In this document: one piece after another, positions 16,783 through 24,509 of the stretch
How the letters are laid out: each line of letters starts with the position of its first letter
How positions within the stretch are numbered: position 1 is the first letter of the stretch
NCBI GenBank assembly: GCA_022616315.1
Contig: JAKEEX010000562.1
Location: 1-36,718, forward strand
Length of the DNA: 36,718 nt
Reading direction: 5' to 3'
From: Myxococcaceae bacterium
GTDB lineage: Bacteria; Myxococcota; Myxococcia; Myxococcales; Myxococcaceae
Translations under genes and position numbers: made by a program
Notes under the pieces: model-generated
The model's database searches: none
Seen by the model: only the letters and a program-made list of their open reading frames with translations
What the model was told of the DNA's origin: nothing

Positions 16783-17685
16783 TCAGTGGGCCCCCGGGGC
16801 GACCGCGGTGGGGACGGGGACCGTGGGAGGAGGTGGCGGCTCGGGCACGGGCTCGCGCTCGGGGATGATCATCGAGGTGATGACCATCACCTCCTCCAGC
16901 TTGGTCATGTCCACCACCGGCAGGATGTCCGCCACCTGGAACACGCCGTGCTCGGTGCGCGAGAGGTTGGTAACCTTGCCCACCAGGAGCCCCGCAGGGA
17001 AGACACCATCCGCGCCGGAGGTGACGAGCAGGTCGTTCTCCACGATGTCGTCCGTGCGCAGGGCGTTGTCCAGCCGGAGCGGGCGCGAGGCCCCGGCGCC
17101 CGCAACCGTGGCGCGCGCACGGGAGCGCTGCACACGAACGCCCGCGCGCGTCTGGGGATCGGTGAGCAGCGCCACGTCCGCGGTGCCACCGGTGGTCCGG
17201 ATGACCTGCCCCACCACACCGTCCGGCGTCACCACCGCCATCCCTTCGCGGATGCCCTCCGACTCGCCACGGTCGATGCGCACGCTGTGCGGTCCGGCGA
17301 CGGGGTTGAAGCCCACCACCCGGGCGAGCACCTCCGTCTCCTGCTGGCGCTCCGAGTAGGCGAGCGCCCGCCGCAGTCGCTCGTTCTCGGAGCGCAGCTC
17401 TGCGGACTCGACGAGCTGCGCCTTGAGGAGCGTGGTCTCCTGGCGGAGGGCCTGGTTCTCCTCGCGCACGCCCCGGAGCGCCACGTAGGCGTCCAAGGCG
17501 CCAACGGCTCCGTCCACCATCGCGGTCAGGCCTCGCTGCACGGGGGCCATGAGAGCGAGCAGCGCCCGGTCGAGCACGTTCGGCTCCCGTCCGCGGCCAC
17601 CCTGGGTCAGGAACGCTCCAAACGGGTAAATCAGCAGGGTGCTGACCACGAGGAGCTCTCGGTAACGCTTGAGCAGCGACAGCAC
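16783..17685 (-). CDS. mreC: Rod shape-determining protein MreC
   Basis: The 300-aa periplasmic scaffold is anchored by one N-terminal membrane helix (ELLVVSTLLIYPFGAFL, about residues 9-25). A coiled coil follows at about 70-115 (REENQALRQETTLLKAQLVE and following residues). The beta-rich MreC core contains GVVGQVIRTTGGTADVALLT and NDLLVTSGADGVFPAGLLVG. The last 25 residues are proline-rich (VPEPPPPPTVPVP). GTG 17683-17685 is preferred because VLSLLKRYRELL is where similarity-like sequence begins; a longer in-frame start exists at 17808 but runs into the promoter-like region. It is the first gene of the elongation cluster. Confidence 0.9.
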   Translation of the reverse strand: MLSLLKRYRELLVVSTLLIYPFGAFLTQGGRGREPNVLDRALLALMAPVQRGLTAMVDGAVGALDAYVALRGVREENQALRQETTLLKAQLVESAELRSENERLRRALAYSERQQETEVLARVVGFNPVAGPHSVRIDRGESEGIREGMAVVTPDGVVGQVIRTTGGTADVALLTDPQTRAGVRVQRSRARATVAGAGASRPLRLDNALRTDDIVENDLLVTSGADGVFPAGLLVGKVTNLSRTEHGVFQVADILPVVDMTKLEEVMVITSMIIPEREPVPEPPPPPTVPVPTAVAPGAH

Positions 17686-17729
17686 GGGGAAGGAGGCTCC
17701 GACGCGGCTAAAGTCTCTAAATCGCTTGC

Positions 17730-17759
17730 ATTTTTGCGCTCGTTTCTCTAGGGAGTCAA
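17730..17759 (-). promoter_or_regulatory. Candidate promoter for mreC-mreD-mrdA-rodA
   Basis: On the minus strand TTGACT (17754-17759) and AAAAAT (17730-17735) are 18 nt apart, in a locally AT-rich patch unusual for this window. The -35 matches five of six positions and the -10 four of six. It lies about 45 nt upstream of the preferred mreC start. The 17686-17894 gap is shared with the divergent ppiD-like gene, for which I found no convincing promoter. Confidence 0.45.
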
Positions 17760-17894
17760 GCGCTTGCAGGCAGGGGGAGGCACCGAAAGCAGGACCTGTC
17801 GCGGGCACCTCAACAGCCCCACCCCGGCAATTCCTCCCGGCGGAGGAAGCTCGGCTGGTCGGGGGGCAAAGTCCAGAGCGGAAGTGCAGACATC

Positions 17895-19463
17895 ATGAAC
17901 GTAGACAGCACGACGCGCCGAATCACCACGCTGCTCTTCATCGTCGCCATCGCCGTGGTGTTCACCCTCCAGTTCGGTCCCGGGAGCCAGGGCTGCGCGG
18001 TCCGGAAGGACGTGACGGGCTCGGCGGCGGCCGTGGTGAATGGTAGGGAGATTCCCGGGACCGACCTCGCCCGCGCCTACCAGCTCCAGCTGCAGCGCTT
18101 CCAGGGCCAGGGCATCCCCGCGGAGCTCCTGCAGCAGCTCGTCCCTCCGCAGCGCGTGCTGGACTCCATGATCGACAACGAGCTGCTCGCCCAGGCAGCG
18201 GAGCGCCGGGGGATCGTCGCCACGGACGAGGAGATGCGCGAGACGCTCCGCGCCTTCCCGCTCTTCCATGACGAGCAGGGCAGGTTCGACCCCAAGCTCT
18301 ACCGGCAGAACGTCCCGGGCTTCATGGGCAAGAGCGTGGCGGACTTCGAGACCGAGCTGCGACGCGACCTGTCCGCGCAGAAGATGCAGGAGCTCGTCGC
18401 GTCCGGCGCGCTGGTCAGCGACGACGAGGTGAAGGCCCGCTTCCTCAAGGAGGGCAACTCCGCCAACGTCACCTTCGTGCGCTTCCTGCCCGCCATGTTC
18501 GCGGACAAGGTGCCCAACCCGACGCCCGCCCAGCTGGCCGAGTTCCGCAAGGCAAACGAGGCGGCCATCAAGGCGCAATACGAGCAGAACCGGTTCGCCT
18601 ACAGCACCCCCGAGCGCGTGAAGGCGCGACAGATCGTCGTCCAGGTTCCGGCCAACGCCACCGCGGAGCAGAAGGCAGCCGCGATGCAGAAGGCCGAGCA
18701 GCTGCGCAAGGACGTGGTGGACGGCAAGCAGGACTTCGCCCAGGTGGCGAGCGCCAGCAGCGACGACGCGGCCACCCGCGCCAAGGGTGGCGAGCTGGGC
18801 TGGGTGGACCGGGGCGCCTGGGTCCCCGCCGTGGCCGACGCAGCCTTCGCGCTCCAGCCGGGCGAGGTGACGCAGCCGGTGGAGGGGCCGACGGGCATCT
18901 ACCTGGTGAAGGTGGAGGAGAAGAAGCCCGCGGAGACGAAGGCGCTCGAGCAGGTGGCGGACGAGATTGCCACGCAGCTCTACAAGAAGGACAAGGCGCA
19001 GGCCCTGGCGCGCACGGCGGCGGATCAGGCGCTGGCACAGGTGCGGGCGGGCAAGTCGCTGAAGGAGCTTTACCCCGCGCCCACGCCGGCCGAGGGCCAG
19101 CAGCTCCCCGCGTTCGAGACGGAGAACAAGCCCCAGGCGCGCGAGAGCGGTGTCTTCAACGCGGCGACCCCGGCGGTGCCCGGCCTCGGTCCGGCACCGG
19201 AGCTGACGAAGGACGTCTTCGCATCCGAGACCGCGCGGGTCCTCCCCACCGTGTACCCGGTGGGCGAGGCGCTGGTGGTGGCGCAGGTCACCGAGCGCAA
19301 GCGCCCCACGGACGCGGACTTCGAGCAGCAGAAGGAGGCGCTGCGCGCGCAGGCCCGGCAGGCCAAGCAGTTCGAGCTGACCGACACCTTCGTCAAGGAG
19401 CTGCGCAAGGGCGGCAACGTAAAGGTCAACGAGGAAGCGGTGGCGGCTGCCGTCGGTCGCTGA
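17895..19463 (+). CDS. PpiD/SurA-like peptidyl-prolyl isomerase, membrane-anchored
   Basis: The 522-aa protein has one N-terminal membrane helix (residues about 10-26, [17 protein letters not shown]) and a SurA-N/PpiD-like chaperone region (about 40-230, with [17 protein letters not shown] and [13 protein letters not shown]). A parvulin rotamase domain covers about 240-345 ([39 protein letters not shown]). A helical and disordered C-terminal region follows. This is the architecture of PpiD, a periplasm-facing chaperone at the Sec exit; it is shorter than E. coli PpiD (about 620 aa). The ATG at 17895 has GGAAG about 10 nt upstream. maf starts one base after its stop. Confidence 0.85.
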   Translation: MNVDSTTRRITTLLFIVAIAVVFTLQFGPGSQGCAVRKDVTGSAAAVVNGREIPGTDLARAYQLQLQRFQGQGIPAELLQQLVPPQRVLDSMIDNELLAQAAERRGIVATDEEMRETLRAFPLFHDEQGRFDPKLYRQNVPGFMGKSVADFETELRRDLSAQKMQELVASGALVSDDEVKARFLKEGNSANVTFVRFLPAMFADKVPNPTPAQLAEFRKANEAAIKAQYEQNRFAYSTPERVKARQIVVQVPANATAEQKAAAMQKAEQLRKDVVDGKQDFAQVASASSDDAATRAKGGELGWVDRGAWVPAVADAAFALQPGEVTQPVEGPTGIYLVKVEEKKPAETKALEQVADEIATQLYKKDKAQALARTAADQALAQVRAGKSLKELYPAPTPAEGQQLPAFETENKPQARESGVFNAATPAVPGLGPAPELTKDVFASETARVLPTVYPVGEALVVAQVTERKRPTDADFEQQKEALRAQARQAKQFELTDTFVKELRKGGNVKVNEEAVAAAVGR

Positions 19464-19464
19464 C

Positions 19465-20046
19465 GTGGGGCCCACCCTCCTGCTCGCGTCCGCTTCACCG
19501 CGCCGGCGCGAGCTGCTCGGCCAGCTGGGCCTCCCCTTCTCGGTGGAGGCCGCGGACGTGGACGAACGTCCGCTCCCCGGTGAGCCGCCGCGCGCCTACG
19601 TGACGCGCATCGCCCTGGCCAAGGCCGGGGCGCTGGCCGCGCGCCACCCGGGCGTGCTGGTGCTCGCCGCGGACACCACCGTGGTGCGGGACGGCGAGCC
19701 CCTGGGCAAGCCCACGGACGACGCGGAGGCGCTGCGCATGCTGGCGTCGCTCGTGGGGCGCACCCACGAGGTGCTCACCGCGGTGGCGCTGGACGGCGCG
19801 TTCCTCGCGCACCACGTGGAGGAGACGCGGGTGCACATGCGCGCGGCGACTCCGGGCGAGCTCGCCTGGTACGTGGCGACGGGGGAGCCTCGCGACAAGG
19901 CCGGCGCCTATGCCATCCAGGGACGCGGTGGCTTCCTGGTGGATCGCATCGAAGGGAGCTACTCCAACGTCGTGGGGCTGCCGCTCGCGCAGACGGTGCA
20001 GCTGCTGGCGCAGGCGGGCTTCGCGCTTCCCTGGAGGACGCCATGA
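19465..20046 (+). CDS. maf: Maf-family nucleotide pyrophosphatase
   Basis: This 193-aa Maf/YhdE-type protein hydrolyses non-canonical or excess nucleoside triphosphates (dTTP/UTP or m7GTP subgroups) and was first linked to septum inhibition. The signature [18 protein letters not shown] is at residues 5-22, the catalytic aspartate in VLAADTTVV is about D70, and [13 protein letters not shown] and the C-terminal [20 protein letters not shown] are all conserved. GTG 19465 begins one base after the ppiD-like gene stop, and the end overlaps yggS by 4 bp. The subgroup was not resolved. Confidence 0.92.
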   Translation: MGPTLLLASASPRRRELLGQLGLPFSVEAADVDERPLPGEPPRAYVTRIALAKAGALAARHPGVLVLAADTTVVRDGEPLGKPTDDAEALRMLASLVGRTHEVLTAVALDGAFLAHHVEETRVHMRAATPGELAWYVATGEPRDKAGAYAIQGRGGFLVDRIEGSYSNVVGLPLAQTVQLLAQAGFALPWRTP

Positions 20047-20705
20047 GCGGGATTGGCGCACGCCTCGAGGCGGTACACGCTCGGATCACAGCGGCGTGCG
20101 CACGCGCGGGCCGCCGGCCCGGGGACGTGACGCTCCTGGCCGTCTCGAAGCTGAAGCCGGCGCAGCTCATCCGCGAGGCCCACGCGCTGGGCCTGAGGGA
20201 CTTCGGCGAGAACTACGCGCAGGAGCTGCGGGACAAGGCCGCGGAGCTCGCGGACCTCGAGGGCCTCCGCTGGCACGCCATCGGACCGCTGCAGACCAAC
20301 AAGGCCAAGTACGTCGCGAAGGTGGCCCACGCCTTCCACGCGCTGGACCGGCTGGAGGTGGCGCAGGAGCTGTCGCGGCGCCGGACGGGCGCACCGCTGA
20401 GGTGCTTCCTCGAGGTGAACGTGGGCGGCGAGGCCACCAAGGGTGGAGTGGCGCCGCAGGAGGCGCGCGCGCTGTTCGAGCAGGTGCGGGCGCTCCCTAA
20501 CCTCGAGCTGGTGGGCCTCATGTGCCTGCCGCCGCCCGGCCCCACCGCCGAGGCGTCCCGCGCGTCCTTCCAGCAGCTCCGGGCGCTCGCGCAGGAGCTC
20601 GGGCTGCCCGGACTGTCCATGGGCACCACTGGCGACTTCGAGGTGGCCATCGAGGAGGGCGCCACGCACGTGCGCGTGGGCACCGCCCTCTTCGGCGAGC
20701 GCTGA
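20043..20705 (+). CDS. yggS: YggS/PLPBP-family pyridoxal-phosphate-binding protein
   Basis: The 220-aa protein is of the PLP homeostasis family and has no known catalysis. The PLP-binding lysine is K36 in [10 protein letters not shown]. Other conserved parts are [51 protein letters not shown] and the phosphate-binding end [27 protein letters not shown] (quoted in pieces [12 protein letters not shown] and [11 protein letters not shown]). ATG overlaps the maf stop (ATGA). It is the last gene of the ppiD-maf-yggS unit and converges on a small zinc-ribbon gene 10 bp away. Confidence 0.93.
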   Translation: MSGIGARLEAVHARITAACARAGRRPGDVTLLAVSKLKPAQLIREAHALGLRDFGENYAQELRDKAAELADLEGLRWHAIGPLQTNKAKYVAKVAHAFHALDRLEVAQELSRRRTGAPLRCFLEVNVGGEATKGGVAPQEARALFEQVRALPNLELVGLMCLPPPGPTAEASRASFQQLRALAQELGLPGLSMGTTGDFEVAIEEGATHVRVGTALFGER

Positions 20706-20715
20706 CGCCCGGGCA

Positions 20716-20928
20716 TTACAGCTCGCGCAGCTTCAGCCGTCCCTCGGAGCTGATGCGCACCTGGAACTGGCTGCCGCAGTAGTTGCAGAGCACCTCCGCC
20801 CCCTCCGTGAGGGGGTCGTCCACGGGGTTGTGGGCGTTGCACGAGGGGCAGTCGAACTCGGTGGCGCCGCGGCCCGTCCGCCCCGGGCTGTCGCCCACGT
20901 CCTCGTCGTCGTCGTGTTCCATGGACAT
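20716..20928 (-). CDS. Small zinc-ribbon protein (70 aa)
   Basis: The product starts MSMEHDDDEDVGDSP at ATG 20926-20928. After an acidic N-terminus it has a four-cysteine ribbon: CPSC, then CNYC about 20 residues later, followed by a strand-forming C-terminus (QFQVRISSEGRLKLREL). The spacing fits a zinc ribbon of the kind found in many small accessory proteins. No partner domain is present and no function can be assigned. It converges on yggS and diverges from the exported-protein cluster that starts at 21115. The much longer open frame around it continues antisense through other genes and is not believable. Confidence 0.7.
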   Translation of the reverse strand: MSMEHDDDEDVGDSPGRTGRGATEFDCPSCNAHNPVDDPLTEGAEVLCNYCGSQFQVRISSEGRLKLREL

Positions 20929-21114
20929 GACGGGCCAGCCTACCAGCCCCCCGCCTCCCCGACAGTCCCCGGTCTGAATGTGAACGGGGTGTGCCCGTCT
21001 CGATGCGGGCCGGGCGGAAGGAATGCAATACTGCCGGCTGGCTGTTCCGACGCCTGCCGCGTCGCCTGGCCACCGTGAGGGGGCCGGCGGCGCGCTGCTC
21101 GGGGGTTCTCGTCG

Positions 21115-21918
21115 ATGCTCGGACGCAGCAGGGTCGTTCTCACCGCTCTTCTCGCTGGCTGTGTGCTCGTGGCGGCAGAGCCCGCGCGGGCCCAGGCCTC
21201 GGCCTTTGGCCCCGGGGAGCAGTCCACCTACCGGATGCACTGGCTGGGCATCACCGCCGGCACCACGCGCATCACCGTGGGCGCGCAGACCGAGCAGTGG
21301 GGCCGCCCGGTGTGGCCGCTGGTGGCCATTGGACAGACGGAGTCGTTCTTCCGCGTCTACCCCATCCGCGACCGCTTCATCTCCTACTGGGACACGCAGA
21401 CGCAGTCGTCGGTGGGCAGCGAGTTCCACCAGGACGAGAACAAGGTCCGCCGCCGGATGCGCGTCCGATTCAATGCGGCGGAAGGCAAGGCGATGGTCCT
21501 CAAGCAGAAGGAGGGCCAGCCGTCTCACGAGGCCACGGTGGACGTGCCGCCGGGCGTGACGGACGTCGCCGCCGCGACATTCGCCCTGCGCAACAAGCCG
21601 CTCGCGGTGGGCCAGCGCTACGAGATGCCCGTCTTCACGGGCACCCGCGTCATCACCATGCGTGCGGACGTGGTGGGGACGGAGACGCTGGACACCACGC
21701 TCGGTCGGCGCGAGGTCTTCAAGCTCCGGGTGCAGACGGAGTTCACCGGGAGGCTCGCGTCGCGGCGGGACATGCACGTCTATCTGACGATGGACGAGGC
21801 ACGCGTGCCCGTGCGCATCGAGGCGGACCTCGTTCTCGGCAAGGTGGTGGCCGAGCTGAGCGACTACCAGGAGGGGCGCCGCATGGCGGTGGCCCCGCCG
21901 CTCCAGAGCGACAGCTGA
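21115..21918 (+). CDS. Exported DUF3108-family protein
   Basis: The 267-aa protein starts with a signal peptide (MLGRSRVVLTALLAGCVLVA, cleavage likely near ARA-QA around residue 26). The mature part is beta-rich: GEQSTYRMHWLGITAGTTRI, VAIGQTESFFRVYPIRDRF, ALRNKPLAVGQRYEMPVF and DMHVYLTMDEARVPVRIEAD. This is the pattern of DUF3108 proteins: a start with a 'same-fold' ligand-binding-like beta sheet and an end with 'xxPxRIExxL..G'. Function of the family is not established. It is 27 bp upstream of a GH123-like gene, and a second DUF3108-like gene follows that, so the three probably act together in the periplasm or envelope. Confidence 0.75.
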   Translation: MLGRSRVVLTALLAGCVLVAAEPARAQASAFGPGEQSTYRMHWLGITAGTTRITVGAQTEQWGRPVWPLVAIGQTESFFRVYPIRDRFISYWDTQTQSSVGSEFHQDENKVRRRMRVRFNAAEGKAMVLKQKEGQPSHEATVDVPPGVTDVAAATFALRNKPLAVGQRYEMPVFTGTRVITMRADVVGTETLDTTLGRREVFKLRVQTEFTGRLASRRDMHVYLTMDEARVPVRIEADLVLGKVVAELSDYQEGRRMAVAPPLQSDS

Positions 21919-21945
21919 GGAGCGGGAGGACGTCAGGAGGTTGCC

Positions 21946-23607
21946 GTGGCGGCAGCGCTCTTTCTGGCGGCGGTGCTCGCGGCCGGCGCGCCGCACTTCG
22001 TGTCCCCGCTCGTGAAGGTGCGGCCCGGGAAGGCGCCGGCGCACGTGTCGGGGGAGCTTTCCCTGGCGCGCGGCGAGTGCGAGGGCCTGCAGCTCTACGT
22101 GCCACCACCGGCCGAGGAGGTGTGGGTGGAGGCGCAGCCGCTCCGCTCGGGACAGGACACCCTCGCCGTCACTCCGTTCCAGGTGGGCTACGTGCCCGTC
22201 ACCACGCCCTCCAACGCGATGGGTGCCACCGGCGCCTGGCCGGACCCCTTGTTGCCGTTGAGCCGTGACAGGGCCCTGCGCTCCCGGCCCGAGCGCCCTG
22301 CGGTGCTCTACCTGGAGCTGTGTGCGCCGGAGAGGCAGAAGCCAGGCAGGTACCAGGGGACGGTGCGTGTGTACCTGGGTACACGCGCGAAGGAGCTCCC
22401 GCTGCGCGCCACGGTCCACCCCTTCGCGCTTCCTGCCACCTCGTCACTTCCCAACTCGTTCGGCGTCTCGCTCCACAGCATCGCGAAGGGGCACGGCCTG
22501 GATGCGTCCACGCCGGAGGCTCGCGCGCTCCTGCACGCCTACGTCCGCGAGCTCCTCGCGCACCGGGTGACGCCGCACGGGATGAGCATGGAGGCGCCCC
22601 CGGTGCGCTTCGAGTCGGGGCGCGCACGCGTGGACTTCCGCGCCTACGACGAGGAGGTGGGTCCGTACCTGGATGGGACCGCCCTGCCCTCCGGTGCCCG
22701 CTTCACCACGCTCGACGTCCGGGACTCGAAGGAGGCGCGCACGGACGAGGAGAAGGCCGCGTACTACCGCGCCTTCCGGGAGCACGCCCTGGAGAAGGGC
22801 TGGCGTGCGCAGCTCTTCTTCTACGCGAAGGACGAGCCGCGCCCGGAGGACGTCCCGCTCGTGCTCCAGCAGGCAGCGCGGGTGCGCCGGGCGGGAGGAA
22901 TCTCCGTGCTCGTCACGTCGCCGCTCGAGGAATCATTGCGAGAGGCCGCGGACATCCTGACGCCGCCGCTCAACTGCTTCTTCCCGCGCGCGGGTCCTCC
23001 CACCTGCCGCAACCCGATGAGCACGGCCTCGCTGCGTGGCCGACTTCCGAGCGCGACGCGCGTGTTCTGGTACCAGAGCTGTCTCGCCCACGGTTGCACC
23101 GGAGGGCCTGCAGCGGACCCTGCCGTCGAGCGGGCCTTCTCGGGCTGGGCCTCGTACATGGTGGACCACCCTGCCCCGCTCAACCGCGCCATGGGACCGC
23201 TCGCCTGGCGCGCCCAGGTGGACGGAGAGCTCTACTTCGACACCGTCCACGCCTTCGGCACGCAGGACCCATGGGAGGGCGTCTTCGCGTTCGGTGGCAA
23301 CGGCGACGGGACACTCCTCTACCCCGGGACACCGGCGCGGCTGAAGGGCGCGGCGCACCAGCCCGTCGTGTCGCTCCGCCTCAAGCACCTCCGCGATGGG
23401 CTCGAGGACTACGAGTACCTGAGGCTGCTCGCGGAGCTGGGAGACCGGGCAGGGGCGGATGCGCTCGCGGCGCGCCTGGCACCGACCGGCTTCCAGGTGA
23501 GCCAGGACCCGGTGGTCTGGACCCAGGTGCGTGCCGAGGCCACGCGGCGGCTGAATGCCCGCTGGCGTGCCACTGAATCCCGCCGCGGCGCGCCCGTCCC
23601 GAAGTGA
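21946..23607 (+). CDS. Exported putative glycoside hydrolase, GH123/DUF4091-like
   Basis: GTG 21946 has AGGAGG five nucleotides upstream. The 553-aa product has a short signal peptide (MAAALFLAAVLAAGAPHF). An N-terminal beta domain (about 20-160) is followed by a barrel-like catalytic region. The acidic pair D296-E297 in FFYAKDEPRPEDVP corresponds in position and context to the Asp-Glu pair used by GH123 beta-N-acetylgalactosaminidases. The C-terminal signature GTLLYPG then SLRLKHLRDGLEDYEYLRLL is typical of DUF4091 (the GH123 catalytic region). Substrate is not predictable; an amino-sugar glycan is a family-based guess. It overlaps by 4 bp a possible GTG of the next frame. Confidence 0.8.
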   Translation: MAAALFLAAVLAAGAPHFVSPLVKVRPGKAPAHVSGELSLARGECEGLQLYVPPPAEEVWVEAQPLRSGQDTLAVTPFQVGYVPVTTPSNAMGATGAWPDPLLPLSRDRALRSRPERPAVLYLELCAPERQKPGRYQGTVRVYLGTRAKELPLRATVHPFALPATSSLPNSFGVSLHSIAKGHGLDASTPEARALLHAYVRELLAHRVTPHGMSMEAPPVRFESGRARVDFRAYDEEVGPYLDGTALPSGARFTTLDVRDSKEARTDEEKAAYYRAFREHALEKGWRAQLFFYAKDEPRPEDVPLVLQQAARVRRAGGISVLVTSPLEESLREAADILTPPLNCFFPRAGPPTCRNPMSTASLRGRLPSATRVFWYQSCLAHGCTGGPAADPAVERAFSGWASYMVDHPAPLNRAMGPLAWRAQVDGELYFDTVHAFGTQDPWEGVFAFGGNGDGTLLYPGTPARLKGAAHQPVVSLRLKHLRDGLEDYEYLRLLAELGDRAGADALAARLAPTGFQVSQDPVVWTQVRAEATRRLNARWRATESRRGAPVPK

Positions 23608-23654
23608 CGTCAAACGCGGCGACGGAACCTGCGCCGCCGCTCCACGAGGACACG

Positions 23655-24506
23655 ATGCGAACGGCCCTGGCGGCACTGCTCCTTCTGGCGGGTGGACAGG
23701 CCCACACGGCGCCGTCACCGCAGCAGCCGGAGCTTCCACCCGTCCCGTCGGACGCCGAGTGCCGCTCGCTGCCGGGCCCGCTCCTGCCTCCGGCCTTCGC
23801 TCCCGGCGAGACGCTCGAGCTCGACCTGGACGCGATGGGCGCCAACGCGGGGAGCATGACGATGCGCGTGCTGCCCGTGAAGGACGGGCTGCTCCCACTG
23901 CAGGTGGATGCGCGGACCCACACGTTCCTCTCCAAGCTCCGGCGGATTCAGGGGACGGGCACCAGCTTCGTCCACCCGCGCACGCTGCGGCCGCGGCGCT
24001 ACCTGGAGGACTCCGTGGAGAACGAGGTGGCGCGGAGGGTCGAGGTCACCTTCACGCCGAGGAGCCGCCGCGCGTCGGTGTCGTGGCGCTCGGGAGGCCG
24101 CGCCGGGAAGGTGGAGCTGACGTACGGAGGCACCGAGCCCCTGGATATCGCCGGCGCCGTCTACCTCGTGCGGCAGCTGCCGTTGAAGGAGGGCCAGCCC
24201 CTGTGCGTGGACGTCTACGGGGGGCGCCGCATGTGGCGATTGTTCGGGAAGGTGGCGAAGAAGGAGCACGTGAGCCTGCCTGTCGGGGAGTTCGAGGCGT
24301 GGCACCTGGAGGCCACCGCGGCACGACTGGACGCACCGCGGGTGCGACGTGACGTGCACGTGTGGATCTCCGCGGACGACCGCCGTCTCCCGCTGGCCGC
24401 CGTGGGAACCACCGACCTGGGCGTCATGCGCGCCACCCTCACCGCCTACTCGCGTCCCGGAGCGCCCGCCGTGCGCAGCGAGGGCGCAGGCCAGATGAAG
24501 TGGTAG
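23655..24506 (+). CDS. Exported DUF3108-like protein, second copy
   Basis: ATG 23655 with GAGGA six nucleotides upstream gives a 283-aa protein with a clear signal peptide (MRTALAALLLLAGGQAHTA). A GTG at 23604 overlapping the previous stop is in frame, but would put 17 hydrophilic residues before the signal, so the ATG is preferred. The mature protein contains GETLELDLDAMGANAGSMTM, FLSKLRRIQGTGTSFVHP, VYLVRQLPLKEGQPLCVDVY and DVHVWISADDRRLPLAAV. This follows the same order as the DUF3108 protein at 21115, but with low identity. Function unknown. Its stop is 3 bp from that of the convergent repeat-protein gene. Confidence 0.75.
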   Translation: MRTALAALLLLAGGQAHTAPSPQQPELPPVPSDAECRSLPGPLLPPAFAPGETLELDLDAMGANAGSMTMRVLPVKDGLLPLQVDARTHTFLSKLRRIQGTGTSFVHPRTLRPRRYLEDSVENEVARRVEVTFTPRSRRASVSWRSGGRAGKVELTYGGTEPLDIAGAVYLVRQLPLKEGQPLCVDVYGGRRMWRLFGKVAKKEHVSLPVGEFEAWHLEATAARLDAPRVRRDVHVWISADDRRLPLAAVGTTDLGVMRATLTAYSRPGAPAVRSEGAGQMKW

Positions 24507-24509
24507 CGC

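Noticed and set aside
20929-22419. 567-aa minus-strand frame including the zinc-ribbon protein
   Set aside because: The extra part is antisense to the exported DUF3108 and GH123-like genes, which have signal peptides and family motifs; only the last 70 residues look real.
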